DNA of 33,580 nucleotides from Mycobacterium sp. (GTDB lineage Bacteria > Actinomycetota > Actinomycetes > Mycobacteriales > Mycobacteriaceae). Numbering within the stretch: position 1 is the stretch's first letter; every line of letters starts with the position of its first letter. Of the stretch, positions 16,682 through 23,948 are shown piece by piece. The translations under genes were made by a program, and so were the position numbers. Where the stretch lies: contig JAGQTQ010000039.1 of assembly GCA_020438905.1 (NCBI GenBank), positions 1 through 33,580 of the forward strand, read 5' to 3'. The notes under the pieces were generated by a model. That model saw only the letters and a list, made by a program, of their open reading frames with translations, ran no database searches and had not been told where the DNA came from.

Positions 16682-17062
16682 TCAGCGCGCTCGGTCTGCG
16701 TGTCCGGTGGGAACCCCGTCGAGCCCGGTTCCGGCTGCGGGAACCGCGGTGTCCCACTCCTTTGGGAATCGAAATCCGGTGGAAGCCCCGGACAGTCCGG
16801 CCATACCTGCCACCCGCAGCGCCGCCGTATAGCCCGGAGCGCCGCCAGTGCCGGCCAACCGCTCCAGGGTGGGCGAGGTCGGCTGGGTGTCGAAGAATCC
16901 GACACCGTCGAGGCGATGCTCACGGGCCACCTGATCCATCAGGTTGCTCAGTTGCGAGCGGAACTGCCGGCCCACCGGCTCGGCGGACTGCTGTGTCCGA
17001 TCGCCCTGGGCGGCACGGAAGCGCGCCAGAGCCGCCTGCGCCTGCGCGCGATCGTCGATCAC
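16682..17062 (-). CDS. Small protein coupled to PPE, possible detached PPE C-terminal region
   Basis: 126 residues starting at GTG 17062, which overlaps the PPE stop by four bases (GTGA). I recognise no full-length family. Residues 1-50 are helical and charged. Near the end, GASTGFRFPKEWDTAVPAAG (93-112) resembles the SVPxxW motif region of PPE-SVP C-terminal domains, with FPKEW (99-103) in place of VPxxW. The PPE gene in front stops after little more than its N-terminal domain. So this may be the C-terminal part of an ancestral PPE separated by a frameshift, or a dedicated partner made by coupled translation. The overlap, like that between eccD, mycP and eccE, favours a real coupled gene. 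No signal peptide or membrane helix is seen. Confidence 0.5.
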   Translation of the reverse strand: MIDDRAQAQAALARFRAAQGDRTQQSAEPVGRQFRSQLSNLMDQVAREHRLDGVGFFDTQPTSPTLERLAGTGGAPGYTAALRVAGMAGLSGASTGFRFPKEWDTAVPAAGTGLDGVPTGHADRAR

Positions 17063-17691
17063 GCGCCGTCGCCAGGCGCCTGGGCCGCGACCGCCGCCTG
17101 GCGAAGTTGCTCGCCGGCGTTGACGGCTGAGGAAACCGCCGGCTGGAAGATCGCCGGGATGGGAAACTCGCCCAGCACGATCGGGCCTGGCATCGGCGTG
17201 AACGGTTCGAAGGTGGTGTTGGCGATCGTCTGCGCCAGATAGGTGGACTGAACCGTGATGTCCTGAATTGTCATCTCCAGGTACTGGGCCTCCGTTGCGG
17301 CGATCGGAATCGCGTTGACGCCGAGGAAATTGGTTGCCTGCAGGGACGAGAGGGTGACCCGGTTGGCGACGATGGCGGGCATCGGAACCATCGTCGCGTA
17401 GGCCTGGCTGAACGCCGCCGCCTGAGCAGCGGTGCGGGCGGCCGCCTCATCCAGTTGGACCTCCAGCACTCTCAGCCAGGACAGGTGCTTGGTCAGCGAC
17501 ACCGCCATGCTCTCGGCGGCCGGCCCCAACCAGTGGGTCTGCAACCAGGCCAGTTGAGCGACGAGGCGATCGTTGGTCTCTCCCAACGCCGTGGAGGCGG
17601 CCCCGAAGGCGGCCGAAGCGGCCGCCATCGGACCCGGCCCGGCGCCCGACATCAGTCGACCGGTGATGACCTCGGGCGGGGCGACGCTCAT
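17059..17691 (-). CDS. PPE family protein, short
   Basis: 210 residues, essentially one PPE domain. It begins MSVAPPEVITGRLMSGAGPG (PPE at residues 5-7), has the W54-L-G turn in THWLGPAAESM and the conserved ATNFLGVNAIPIAATEAQYLEM near residue 120, all standard for PPE proteins. The hydrophobic tip before this (TMVPMPAIVANR) is the expected EspG binding region. The ATG at 17691 has GGGGAAG seven bases upstream. It is the first gene of the ESX locus in the direction of transcription and overlaps the following 126-residue ORF by four bases. It should pair with a PE protein; the only PE here is about 3 kb away on the other strand. Confidence 0.9.
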   Translation of the reverse strand: MSVAPPEVITGRLMSGAGPGPMAAASAAFGAASTALGETNDRLVAQLAWLQTHWLGPAAESMAVSLTKHLSWLRVLEVQLDEAAARTAAQAAAFSQAYATMVPMPAIVANRVTLSSLQATNFLGVNAIPIAATEAQYLEMTIQDITVQSTYLAQTIANTTFEPFTPMPGPIVLGEFPIPAIFQPAVSSAVNAGEQLRQAAVAAQAPGDGA

Positions 17692-17805
17692 TGGCCGGCT
17701 TCCCCAGCCCCGATTGGTTCCGCCCCTTGGACGGGGCCGAACGCCAGAACCAACTCGCCCATCACCACCCAGCCTTACTTGCTAGCTGTGGACATGCAAT
17801 ACGTG

Positions 17806-17835
17806 AGGATATCTCCGATATCGAAGTCAATTCAA
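17806..17835 (-). promoter_or_regulatory. Candidate promoter with GATATC dyad ahead of the PPE gene
   Basis: On the minus strand TTGAAT (17835-17830) and TATCCT (17811-17806) are 18 bases apart, a plausible -35/-10 pair about 115 bases upstream of the PPE start. GATATC-TCC-GATATC (17808-17822) lies across the spacer and -10, where a repressor would act. No IdeR- or Zur-type box, as known from ESX-3, is apparent. Confidence 0.45.
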
Positions 17836-17853
17836 CCGTTCGGCGTGACTTAC

Positions 17854-18468
17854 CTAGAGGCGGAGCGGGGCCAAGTCGTGCCGGGCTCCGGCGATTTCGA
17901 CGATCTCCACCGGCGCCGGGATGAGCTTGACCGCGGCCCTCAGTTCGTCGATCGTTCCGAACGGGTCACGGGTTCCGTGGGTGAACACCGTCGGCACGCG
18001 AATGGAGCCGAAGTGCTCGGTGCGCAGCCGGTCCGGCTTGCCCGGCGGGTGCAGTGGATAGGAGAACAACCTCAGGCCGTCCACCTCCGCGCCGTCGGCG
18101 ACGGCCATCGACGTGAGCCGGCCACCGTAGGAGTGGCCGCCGACGATCAGCGGCCCACCGGACAGCGCGCGGGCCGCGGCGATCGCCTCGGCCACCCCGG
18201 CCCGGTCGGCGGCGGCCGATCCCGACGGTGGGCCCTTGGGCCGCCGCCTGCGATAGGGCAGGTTATAGCGCAGCGCCAGAAATCCCCGGCCCGCCCACTC
18301 CTCGCAGAGTCGCACCAGCAGCGGGGATTCCCGGCTTCCGCCGGCTCCGTGGGTCAGCACCACCACACCGGCCGGTTCGCCGGCCGGCCGGTGCGCGATG
18401 GCGGCGATGGCGTCCAGGGCGGTGTCCGGGACGACGGAGTCCGGATCCCTGGCCTCCGGGTCGGTCAT
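17854..18468 (-). CDS. Alpha/beta-fold hydrolase (Rv0421c-like)
   Basis: 204 residues. The fold and catalytic residues are clear: oxyanion loop THGAGGS (39-45), nucleophile S113 in GGHSYGG, acid D168 in GTRDPFG and H197 in GARHDL. This is the dienelactone hydrolase/KANL3-Tex30-like type of small a/b hydrolase; the substrate is unknown. The ATG at 18468 overlaps the thiD stop by four bases (ATGA), so it is translated with thiD; a longer frame to 18537 is not needed. My recollection is that M. tuberculosis has the same pair (Rv0421c with thiD). It is the last gene of the conserved block before the ESX locus. Confidence 0.85.
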   Translation of the reverse strand: MTDPEARDPDSVVPDTALDAIAAIAHRPAGEPAGVVVLTHGAGGSRESPLLVRLCEEWAGRGFLALRYNLPYRRRRPKGPPSGSAAADRAGVAEAIAAARALSGGPLIVGGHSYGGRLTSMAVADGAEVDGLRLFSYPLHPPGKPDRLRTEHFGSIRVPTVFTHGTRDPFGTIDELRAAVKLIPAPVEIVEIAGARHDLAPLRL

Positions 18469-19319
18469 GTCCGCAACCGGAAGGACGCCGAGACCGTGCC
18501 CCGTCCGCCGCCGAGCGGGTAGGCCTCGCCCAGGCATGCGGTGACCCAGGTCTTGCCGAAGGCGACCGCCTCGGGCATCGGGTATCCGTGCGCCAGCGCG
18601 CCCGCGACCGCCGCGCTCAGAGTGTCACCCGCCCCGTGGTCGTCGGCGGTGTCGACCCGCGGCGCGTCGAAGGTGTGAAAGTCCTTGCCGTCGAACAACA
18701 GATCGGTACTGCACGGCGCCGAGCGCAGGTGCCCGCCCTTCACCAGCACCCACCGTGGGCCCAGATCGTGCAGCGCGCGTGCGGCCCGGCGCTGGGAGTC
18801 TGCGTCGCCGACCTCGATACCGGTCAGCAGTCGCACCTCGTCGATGTTCGGGGTGATCAGGTCGGCCAGCGGGAACAGCACGGTGCGCAGCGCGTCCAGT
18901 GCCGAGCGGTCCAGCAGTGCCTCGCCGCGGGAGGAGGCACAGACCGGGTCGACCACCAGGGGCGCCGTCCCGTCCAGGCCCAGGAGCCGCCAGCACCCGG
19001 CGACCGTCTGCACGCTCGCTGCCGATGGCAGCAGTCCGGTCTTGGCGGACTGCACCCCGATATCGGTGGCCACCGTCTCGATCTGACCCTTGAGGATCTC
19101 GGCGGGAACCTCGTGGAATCCTTTGACTCCCAACGAGTCCTGCACCGTCACTGCAGTCACCGCAACCAGTGCGTGAACGCCCAGCAGGGCAAGTGTGCGC
19201 AGATCCGCCTGCAACCCGGCGCCGCCGCCGGAGTCCGACCCGGCGATGGTGAGCACCCGCGGCGGCGTCAGGGCCGGTGGTGTCAGGGGCGGGGCGGCCG
19301 GATGGGGGGTGCTACTCAC
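18465..19319 (-). CDS. thiD: Hydroxymethylpyrimidine/phosphomethylpyrimidine kinase ThiD
   Basis: 284 residues. ThiD phosphorylates HMP and HMP-P in thiamine pyrophosphate synthesis. It is a ribokinase-fold enzyme with the substrate motif TIAGSDSGGGAGLQADL (24-40) and the C-terminal anion-hole motif DDHGAGDTLSAAV, where many ThiD proteins have HGTGCT. Start GTG 19319 has AGGA eight bases upstream. A proline-rich tail of about 20 residues precedes the domain. It follows xthA by 18 bases and overlaps the hydrolase gene. The thiC gene that I recall next to thiD in M. tuberculosis is not here, and no TPP riboswitch is visible. Confidence 0.95.
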   Translation of the reverse strand: MSSTPHPAAPPLTPPALTPPRVLTIAGSDSGGGAGLQADLRTLALLGVHALVAVTAVTVQDSLGVKGFHEVPAEILKGQIETVATDIGVQSAKTGLLPSAASVQTVAGCWRLLGLDGTAPLVVDPVCASSRGEALLDRSALDALRTVLFPLADLITPNIDEVRLLTGIEVGDADSQRRAARALHDLGPRWVLVKGGHLRSAPCSTDLLFDGKDFHTFDAPRVDTADDHGAGDTLSAAVAGALAHGYPMPEAVAFGKTWVTACLGEAYPLGGGRGTVSASFRLRT

Positions 19320-19337
19320 TTCGGCGGTCCTGGGTGT

Positions 19338-20141
19338 CTAACGGACGTCGACGAACACCGGTGCGTGGTCGCTGGGCGATCCGATCCTGGTCTTGCCGCT
19401 CTTGCGTTCGTCGCGGGCGATCTCGCCGTGCACCACCCGCTCTGCCAGGGCCGGAGAAGCCAGGATGAAGTCGATCCGCATCCCCTCGCGCCGGGGAAAC
19501 CTCAACTGGGTGTAATCCCAGTAGGTGTAAGTCCCGGGCCCGGGTGTGAACGGTCTGACGACATCGGCGAAAGATGCCTCGATATCCCGGAACGCCGCCC
19601 GCTCCGGTTCGGTCACGTGGGTGGCACCGCGGAAGACGTCGATGTCCCAGACGTCGTCGTCCTGGGGCGCGATGTTCCAGTCCCCGGCCAGGGCGATCTG
19701 CGCCTGCGGATCGTCACGTAACCACGATGTAGCGGTGTTCTTCAGTGCGGCAAGCCATTCCAGCTTGTAGCGGTAGTGCGGATCGGTCACGGTACGTCCG
19801 TTGGGCACGTACAGGCTCCACACCCGGACCCCGCCGCAGGTTGCGCCCAGCGCCCGTGCCTCGTCCTTGCCCTCCCAGGACGGCTGGCCGGCGAAACCGG
19901 TCTGCACATCCTCGAATCCGACCCGGCTGGCGATCGCCACCCCGTTCCATTGACTGTGCCCGGTGTGCATCACCTCGTAACCGGCGCCCAGGAACGCCAT
20001 CGCCGGAAACTGCTCGTCGGAGCATTTCGTCTCCTGCATGGCCAGCACGTCGACCTCCGCACGCGCCATCCAGTCCAGCACCCGATCGACCCGGGCGCGA
20101 ATGGAATTGACGTTCCAGGTGGCGACCCGCACGGCGGCCAT
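19338..20141 (-). CDS. xthA: Exodeoxyribonuclease III / AP endonuclease
   Basis: 267 residues. The enzyme cuts DNA at abasic sites and removes 3' blocking groups in base excision repair. Motifs of the exonuclease III family are present in order: ATWNVNSIRAR (7-17), MQETK with the metal-binding E37, YVPNG, GDWNIAPQDDDVWD, RIDFILAS and the catalytic SPSDHAPVFVDV at the C-terminus. The frame stays open far upstream across def, but ATG 20141 starts exactly with the conserved N-terminus and lies two bases after the def stop. It thus forms a tight operon with def, thiD and the hydrolase. Confidence 0.95.
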   Translation of the reverse strand: MAAVRVATWNVNSIRARVDRVLDWMARAEVDVLAMQETKCSDEQFPAMAFLGAGYEVMHTGHSQWNGVAIASRVGFEDVQTGFAGQPSWEGKDEARALGATCGGVRVWSLYVPNGRTVTDPHYRYKLEWLAALKNTATSWLRDDPQAQIALAGDWNIAPQDDDVWDIDVFRGATHVTEPERAAFRDIEASFADVVRPFTPGPGTYTYWDYTQLRFPRREGMRIDFILASPALAERVVHGEIARDERKSGKTRIGSPSDHAPVFVDVR

Positions 20142-20143
20142 CG

Positions 20144-20737
20144 CTAGTGCCCGAACGGGTCGGGCACGTCGCCGGGCATCCACGACAGCCCGGGAACGCC
20201 CCACCCGTGGGACTTGACCGCCCGCTTGGCCGCCCGGGCGTGGCGCCCGATGAGTGTGTCCACGTAGAGGAAGCCGTCGAGGTGTCCGGTCTCGTGCTGC
20301 AGCATTCGGGCGAACAGCCCGGTTCCCTCCAGCGTCACCGGGTTGCCGTCGGCGTCCAGGCCGGTGACCCTGGCCCACTCCGCGCGTCCGCACGGGAACG
20401 ACTCGCCCGGCACCGACAGGCATCCCTCGTCGTCGAGCTCCGGGTCGGGCATCGTCTCGGGAATCGCCGAGGTCTCGAGCACCGGGTTGATGACCACGCC
20501 GCGACGCCGGGTCGGCTTGCCGCGGTCCTCGGCGCAGTCGTAGACGAACAACCGCGACCCGACCCCGATCTGGTTGGCCGCCAGACCGACGCCGTTGGCC
20601 GCGTCCATGGTCTGGTACATGTCGGCGATCAGTTCGGTCACCTCCGGGGGTAACGATCCGTCGGGGCCCACGGGCACCGGTGTGGTCGGGTTGTGCAGAA
20701 CGGGATCGCCGAGGATCACGATGGGTCGGACCGCCAT
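20144..20737 (-). CDS. def: Peptide deformylase
   Basis: 197 residues. It removes the formyl group from the N-terminal methionine of new proteins, using a metal ion. All three family motifs are present: GVGLAANQ (49-56), EGCLS (104-108, metal ligand C106) and QHETGHLDG with H148, E149 and H152. The start ATG 20737 gives the normal length; the open frame continues to 20950 through the repeat array but has no domain there. TAAGCT eight bases upstream of the ATG may be a leaderless -10. It is the first gene of the minus-strand cluster def-xthA-thiD-hydrolase and divergent from the DUF3263 gene. Confidence 0.96.
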   Translation of the reverse strand: MAVRPIVILGDPVLHNPTTPVPVGPDGSLPPEVTELIADMYQTMDAANGVGLAANQIGVGSRLFVYDCAEDRGKPTRRRGVVINPVLETSAIPETMPDPELDDEGCLSVPGESFPCGRAEWARVTGLDADGNPVTLEGTGLFARMLQHETGHLDGFLYVDTLIGRHARAAKRAVKSHGWGVPGLSWMPGDVPDPFGH

Positions 20738-20850
20738 GGTCGGCAAGCTTAAAGAGCGGCCGACGCGCGGGCTGCGGTGCCGTCCGATTCGGGGCGGACA
20801 TGATTGAATGACCGCAAACCACAGGAATGTGATTTGCGCTCCGCTGGCAA

Positions 20851-20898
20851 AGCTCGAAACCAGGCTCGAATCCAAGCTCGAAACCAGGCTCGAAACCA
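20851..20898. repeat. Four tandem 12-bp repeats (as two 24-bp units)
   Basis: The units AGCTCGAAACCA, GGCTCGAATCCA, AGCTCGAAACCA and GGCTCGAAACCA follow without gaps, alternating in the first base. The array lies between divergent def and the DUF3263 gene. Copy number probably varies between strains, as in other mycobacterial minisatellites. Confidence 0.92.
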
Positions 20899-20931
20899 AT
20901 GCCCAAACCGCTGAAAGGGTCGACGAATCGA

Positions 20932-21240
20932 ATGGACGGCGCCATGGCACGGGCCGAACGGGCGATTGACGACGCGGACCTTCCCGAGGGTCTGAGCCGC
21001 CGCGAGTTCGACATCCTCGCCTTCGAACGGCAGTGGTGGAAGTACGCCGGCGCCAAGGAAGAGGCCATCAAGGAGCTCTTCTCGATGTCCGCCACCCGCT
21101 ACTACCAGGTGCTCAACGCGCTCGTCGACCGGCCCGAGGCGCTCGCGGCCGACCCGATGCTCGTCAAGCGGCTGCGCCGGTTGCGGGCCAGCCGGCAGAA
21201 GGCCCGCGCCGCTCGGCGGCTGGGCTTCGAGTTCCCCTGA
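20932..21240 (+). CDS. DUF3263 family protein (Rv0430-like)
   Basis: 102 residues, matching in length and sequence what I recall of Rv0430. The core [20 protein letters not shown] followed by [14 protein letters not shown] looks like a helix-turn-helix: the second helix after the SATRYYQ turn is typical of sigma-factor or MarR-like recognition helices, and the C-terminus [20 protein letters not shown] is very basic. DNA binding is therefore plausible. The ATG at 20932 is chosen for length agreement; in-frame ATGs at 20899 and 20944 are alternatives. It is followed by virR after 23 bases. Confidence 0.85.
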   Translation: MDGAMARAERAIDDADLPEGLSRREFDILAFERQWWKYAGAKEEAIKELFSMSATRYYQVLNALVDRPEALAADPMLVKRLRRLRASRQKARAARRLGFEFP

Positions 21241-21250
21241 AGCAACGGTT

Positions 21251-21256
21251 TACAGT
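21251..21256 (+). promoter_or_regulatory. Candidate -10 element (TACAGT) for leaderless virR
   Basis: TACAGT is separated from the virR ATG by seven bases (TAGCCCG), the spacing expected when transcription starts at the A of ATG. No ribosome site is present in front of the ATG, which supports this. Confidence 0.45.
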
Positions 21257-21263
21257 TAGCCCG

Positions 21264-21710
21264 ATGAGCGAGCGCGTCCCCGATTCCTCCGGGCTACCCC
21301 TGCGCGCCATGGTGATGGTGCTGCTGTTCCTCGGCGTGATCTTCCTGCTGGTCGGGTTCCAGGCGATGGGTTCCGGCGGCGACACCGGTGATGACACCGT
21401 CACCCGGACCGTCACCACCACGACCAAACCGCCGGCGCCGAAGTCCGATGTGCGCGTCTACAGCGTGTACGGCGACGAGCCGGCCGCCACCCGCGTCTCC
21501 GACCGGTTGCGCGAGGCCGGCTGGAACGTGACCGAGGCGGCCACCATCGAGGTGCCCGAATTGCCGGTCACGACGGTCTATTTCGGGCCCGCCGAGGGCG
21601 AGCAGGCCGCCGCCGAGGCGGTCGGAAAGGTGCTCGAGGCCCCGGTGGCTCCGAGGATTCCCGAAATCACCGAGCAGCCACCCGGCGTGATTGTCTTGGT
21701 GACGGGCTGA
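21264..21710 (+). CDS. virR: VirR-like LytR C-terminal domain membrane protein (Rv0431-like)
   Basis: 148 residues. A short cytoplasmic tail is followed by one membrane helix (about 14-35), a threonine-rich linker ([18 protein letters not shown]) and a periplasmic LytR_C domain (about 58-148) with [21 protein letters not shown] and a closing GVIVLVTG. In M. tuberculosis the homologous VirR affects release of membrane vesicles and cell wall structure. The order DUF3263-VirR-SodC supports orthology. The start ATG 21264 gives the complete membrane helix; longer reading in this frame runs back through the DUF3263 gene. Confidence 0.85.
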   Translation: MSERVPDSSGLPLRAMVMVLLFLGVIFLLVGFQAMGSGGDTGDDTVTRTVTTTTKPPAPKSDVRVYSVYGDEPAATRVSDRLREAGWNVTEAATIEVPELPVTTVYFGPAEGEQAAAEAVGKVLEAPVAPRIPEITEQPPGVIVLVTG

Positions 21711-21717
21711 GCCGGGA

Positions 21718-21723
21718 TAGGGT
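21718..21723 (+). promoter_or_regulatory. Candidate -10 element (TAGGGT) for leaderless sodC
   Basis: TAGGGT followed by seven bases (TAGCGCC) and ATG, the same layout as in front of virR. It lies in the 20-base gap after the virR stop. If real, sodC can be transcribed independently of virR. Confidence 0.4.
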
Positions 21724-21730
21724 TAGCGCC

Positions 21731-22447
21731 ATGGGTAAGTACGCCGCTCTTCTCTTCGCCGCCCCCGTAGTTCTGGTCAGCGCCTGCGCCCCGTATGAGC
21801 CGGTCGCGACCCAGCCCGGCACCACGCCGCCGGTGTGGACCGGCTCGCCGCCTCCGGCCTCGCTGGCCGAGGGGCATGGCGGGGCCCACGGCGGGTCCCA
21901 TGGCGGAGCGCCCCAGGTGCCGTCGGCCGAAACGCTGACCGCGCAGATCAACGGGCCCGACGGCGGTCAGGTCGCCGCGGCCACCATCGAGTTCCGGGAC
22001 GGGTACGCCACCGTCACCGTGCAGACCACCGCAGCGGGCAAGCTGTCGCCCGGTTTCCACGGCCTGCACATCCACTCCGTCGGCAAGTGCGAGGTGAACT
22101 CGGTGGCCCCGACCGGCGGCGCCCCGGGCGACTTCCTCTCCGCCGGGGGTCATCTCCAGGACGGGGTCGCGACCGGTCACCCCAACCACGCCGGCGATTT
22201 GGCGCCGTTGCAGGTCCGCGGCGACGGGATGGCCACTCTGGTCACCACCACGATGGCCTTCGACCAGGCCGATCTGCTGGACGGTGAGGGAACGGCGATC
22301 ATCATCCACGAGAATTCGGACAACCTGTCCAACATCCCCGCCGACCGTTACCAGCAGACCAACGGCGCCCCGCCGCCGGACGAGACCACGCTGGCCACCG
22401 GCGACGGCGGCAAGCGGGTCGCCTGCGGTGTCATCGGAACCGGCTAG
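21731..22447 (+). CDS. sodC: Superoxide dismutase [Cu-Zn] lipoprotein
   Basis: 238 residues. It converts superoxide to peroxide and oxygen outside the cytoplasmic membrane. A lipoprotein signal peptide ends in LVSAC with lipidated C19. Next is a linker containing [12 protein letters not shown] (histidines 49, 53, 57). The SOD domain has the copper ligand pair FHGLHIH, the SAGGH bridging histidine, GHPNHAGDL and the late HENSDN histidine, and the ending [10 protein letters not shown]. The cysteine in VGKCEVN pairs with that in VACGV. The M. tuberculosis enzyme is known to lack zinc; here histidine before AGD is retained, so zinc binding may persist. It overlaps the next gene by 20 bases. Confidence 0.95.
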   Translation: MGKYAALLFAAPVVLVSACAPYEPVATQPGTTPPVWTGSPPPASLAEGHGGAHGGSHGGAPQVPSAETLTAQINGPDGGQVAAATIEFRDGYATVTVQTTAAGKLSPGFHGLHIHSVGKCEVNSVAPTGGAPGDFLSAGGHLQDGVATGHPNHAGDLAPLQVRGDGMATLVTTTMAFDQADLLDGEGTAIIIHENSDNLSNIPADRYQQTNGAPPPDETTLATGDGGKRVACGVIGTG

Positions 22448-23561
22448 GCTCGACTTCGAGGGTTCCCCGCGCCCGACACTGGGCGTGGAATGGGAATTCG
22501 CCTTAGTCGATGCGGGTAGCCGCGACCTGAGCAACGAGGCCGCGGCGGTCATCGACGACATCGGTGAGACCCCGCATGTGCACAAGGAACTGCTTCGCAA
22601 CACCATCGAGGTCGTCACCGGCATCTGCGACACGGTCCCCGAGGCGATGGCCGACTTGCGCTCCACCCTGATCTCGACCCGCGAGGTGGTGCGCGAACAG
22701 GGTATGGAGCTGTTCTGCGCTGGCACCCATCCGTTCGCCCAGTGGTCCACCCAGAAGCTCACCGACGCCCCCCGCTACGCCGAGCTGATCAAGCGCACTC
22801 AGTGGTGGGGCCGGCAGATGCTGATCTGGGGTGTGCACGTCCACGTCGGCGTCTCCTCTGCGCACAAGGTCATGCCGATCATCTCCTCGATGCTCAACTA
22901 CTACCCGCACCTGCTGGCGTTGTCGGCCTCATCGCCGTTCTGGGCCAGTGAGGACACCGGCTACGCGAGCAACCGCGCCATGATGTTCCAGCAGCTGCCG
23001 ACCGCCGGTCTGCCGTTCCAGTTCGGCACCTGGCGGGAGTTCGAAGGGTTCGTGCACGACCAGAAGACCACCGGCATCATCGACCAGATCAACGAGATCC
23101 GTTGGGACATCAGGCCGGCGCCGCATCTGGGCACCATCGAGGTACGGGTTTTCGACGGGGTTTCCAATCTGCGTGAGCTCTCCGCGCTGGTGGCGTTGAC
23201 GCACTGTCTGATCGTCGATCTGGACCGTCGACTCGACGCCGGTGAGCAACTGCCGGTGATGCCGCCCTGGCACGTCCAGGAGAACAAGTGGCGGGCCGCC
23301 CGCTACGGGCTGGACGCCATCATCATTCTCGACGCCGACAGCAACGAGCGGTTGGTGACCGAGGATCTCGATGACCTGCTGACCCGGCTGGACCCGGTGG
23401 CGCGGTCGTTGGACTGCGCCGAGGAACTCGCCGCCGTCGCCGACATTCCCCGGCTCGGGGCGTCCTATCAGCGGCAGCGCCGGGTGGCCGAGGAGTACGA
23501 CGGGGATCTGCGGGCGGTGGTCGACGCGCTCGTCGGCGAGTTGGACCTCGAGGAGCGGTAG
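22428..23561 (+). CDS. YbdK-type carboxylate-amine ligase (Rv0433-like)
   Basis: 377 residues, of the glutamate-cysteine ligase type 2 family. It has the family's N-terminal [24 protein letters not shown], and the central [27 protein letters not shown] and [19 protein letters not shown]. These ATP-dependent ligases join an amine to a carboxylate; activity of the mycobacterial member as a true glutamate-cysteine ligase is uncertain because mycobacteria use mycothiol. The GTG at 22428, inside the end of sodC, gives the expected length; earlier in-frame starts lie deep in sodC. The lipoprotein gene follows at once. Confidence 0.9.
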   Translation: MSSEPARLDFEGSPRPTLGVEWEFALVDAGSRDLSNEAAAVIDDIGETPHVHKELLRNTIEVVTGICDTVPEAMADLRSTLISTREVVREQGMELFCAGTHPFAQWSTQKLTDAPRYAELIKRTQWWGRQMLIWGVHVHVGVSSAHKVMPIISSMLNYYPHLLALSASSPFWASEDTGYASNRAMMFQQLPTAGLPFQFGTWREFEGFVHDQKTTGIIDQINEIRWDIRPAPHLGTIEVRVFDGVSNLRELSALVALTHCLIVDLDRRLDAGEQLPVMPPWHVQENKWRAARYGLDAIIILDADSNERLVTEDLDDLLTRLDPVARSLDCAEELAAVADIPRLGASYQRQRRVAEEYDGDLRAVVDALVGELDLEER

Positions 23562-23918
23562 ATGGTGCCCAGGAAGATGTTGGCCGGCGGGTTCTGTCTC
23601 AGGGGGACGGCCGTGATCGCGCTCACCGCGGTGGCGTTGCTCGCCGGCGGCTGCAGCCGGGCGATCGACGGGACACCGGTGGCCACTCCGGGAGAAGCCG
23701 GCATCGGTGCCGGGGCGGCTCTGCTGGAGACCACCTGCCGGGAATACGTGCCGATGGGGCAGTCCGGGCGGCGCGAGGTGATGGTGGCCATCGGCGAGGC
23801 GGGCAACCGCCTGGTCGCGGCGAACCCGGACCTGTGGGCCGGCGTCGCGGCGGCGCTGTGCACCTTCGCCGATCCCAGCGCCCCGGTGAAGGACGTCGTC
23901 ACCGGCGGTGTCCGGTGA
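23562..23918 (+). CDS. Small lipoprotein of unknown function
   Basis: 118 residues. The ATG follows the ligase stop directly (TAGATG), with the ribosome site GAGGAG located in the end of the ligase gene. A basic N-terminus and a hydrophobic stretch (about 15-30) lead to the lipobox LLAGGC with C31. The mature part (CREYVPMGQSGRREVMVAIGE and TFADPSAPVKDVVTG) has two further cysteines that may pair, as in several small mycobacterial lpq proteins. I do not recognise the family and do not recall a counterpart at this position in M. tuberculosis. Confidence 0.82.
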   Translation: MVPRKMLAGGFCLRGTAVIALTAVALLAGGCSRAIDGTPVATPGEAGIGAGAALLETTCREYVPMGQSGRREVMVAIGEAGNRLVAANPDLWAGVAAALCTFADPSAPVKDVVTGGVR

Positions 23919-23948
23919 TGGTCGCCGTCGGTTCTCCCAGGGGCTGAG

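Noticed and set aside
16425-16832. Plus-strand frame of 135 residues in the gene-poor stretch
   Set aside because: Starts in AT-rich DNA with no ribosome site, and its second part is only the reverse of the 126-residue ORF; no motif seen.
1681-17691. Identification as ESX-3
   Set aside because: Gene order differs, eccA is missing, the Esx pair does not match EsxG/EsxH in sequence, and no IdeR or Zur box was seen.
20142-21095. Extension of the xthA frame to a 585-residue protein
   Set aside because: It crosses all of def and the repeat array; the exonuclease domain starts at 20141.
19338-21095. TPP riboswitch near thiD
   Set aside because: No THI-box-like sequence upstream of thiD; the gap to xthA is only 18 bases.
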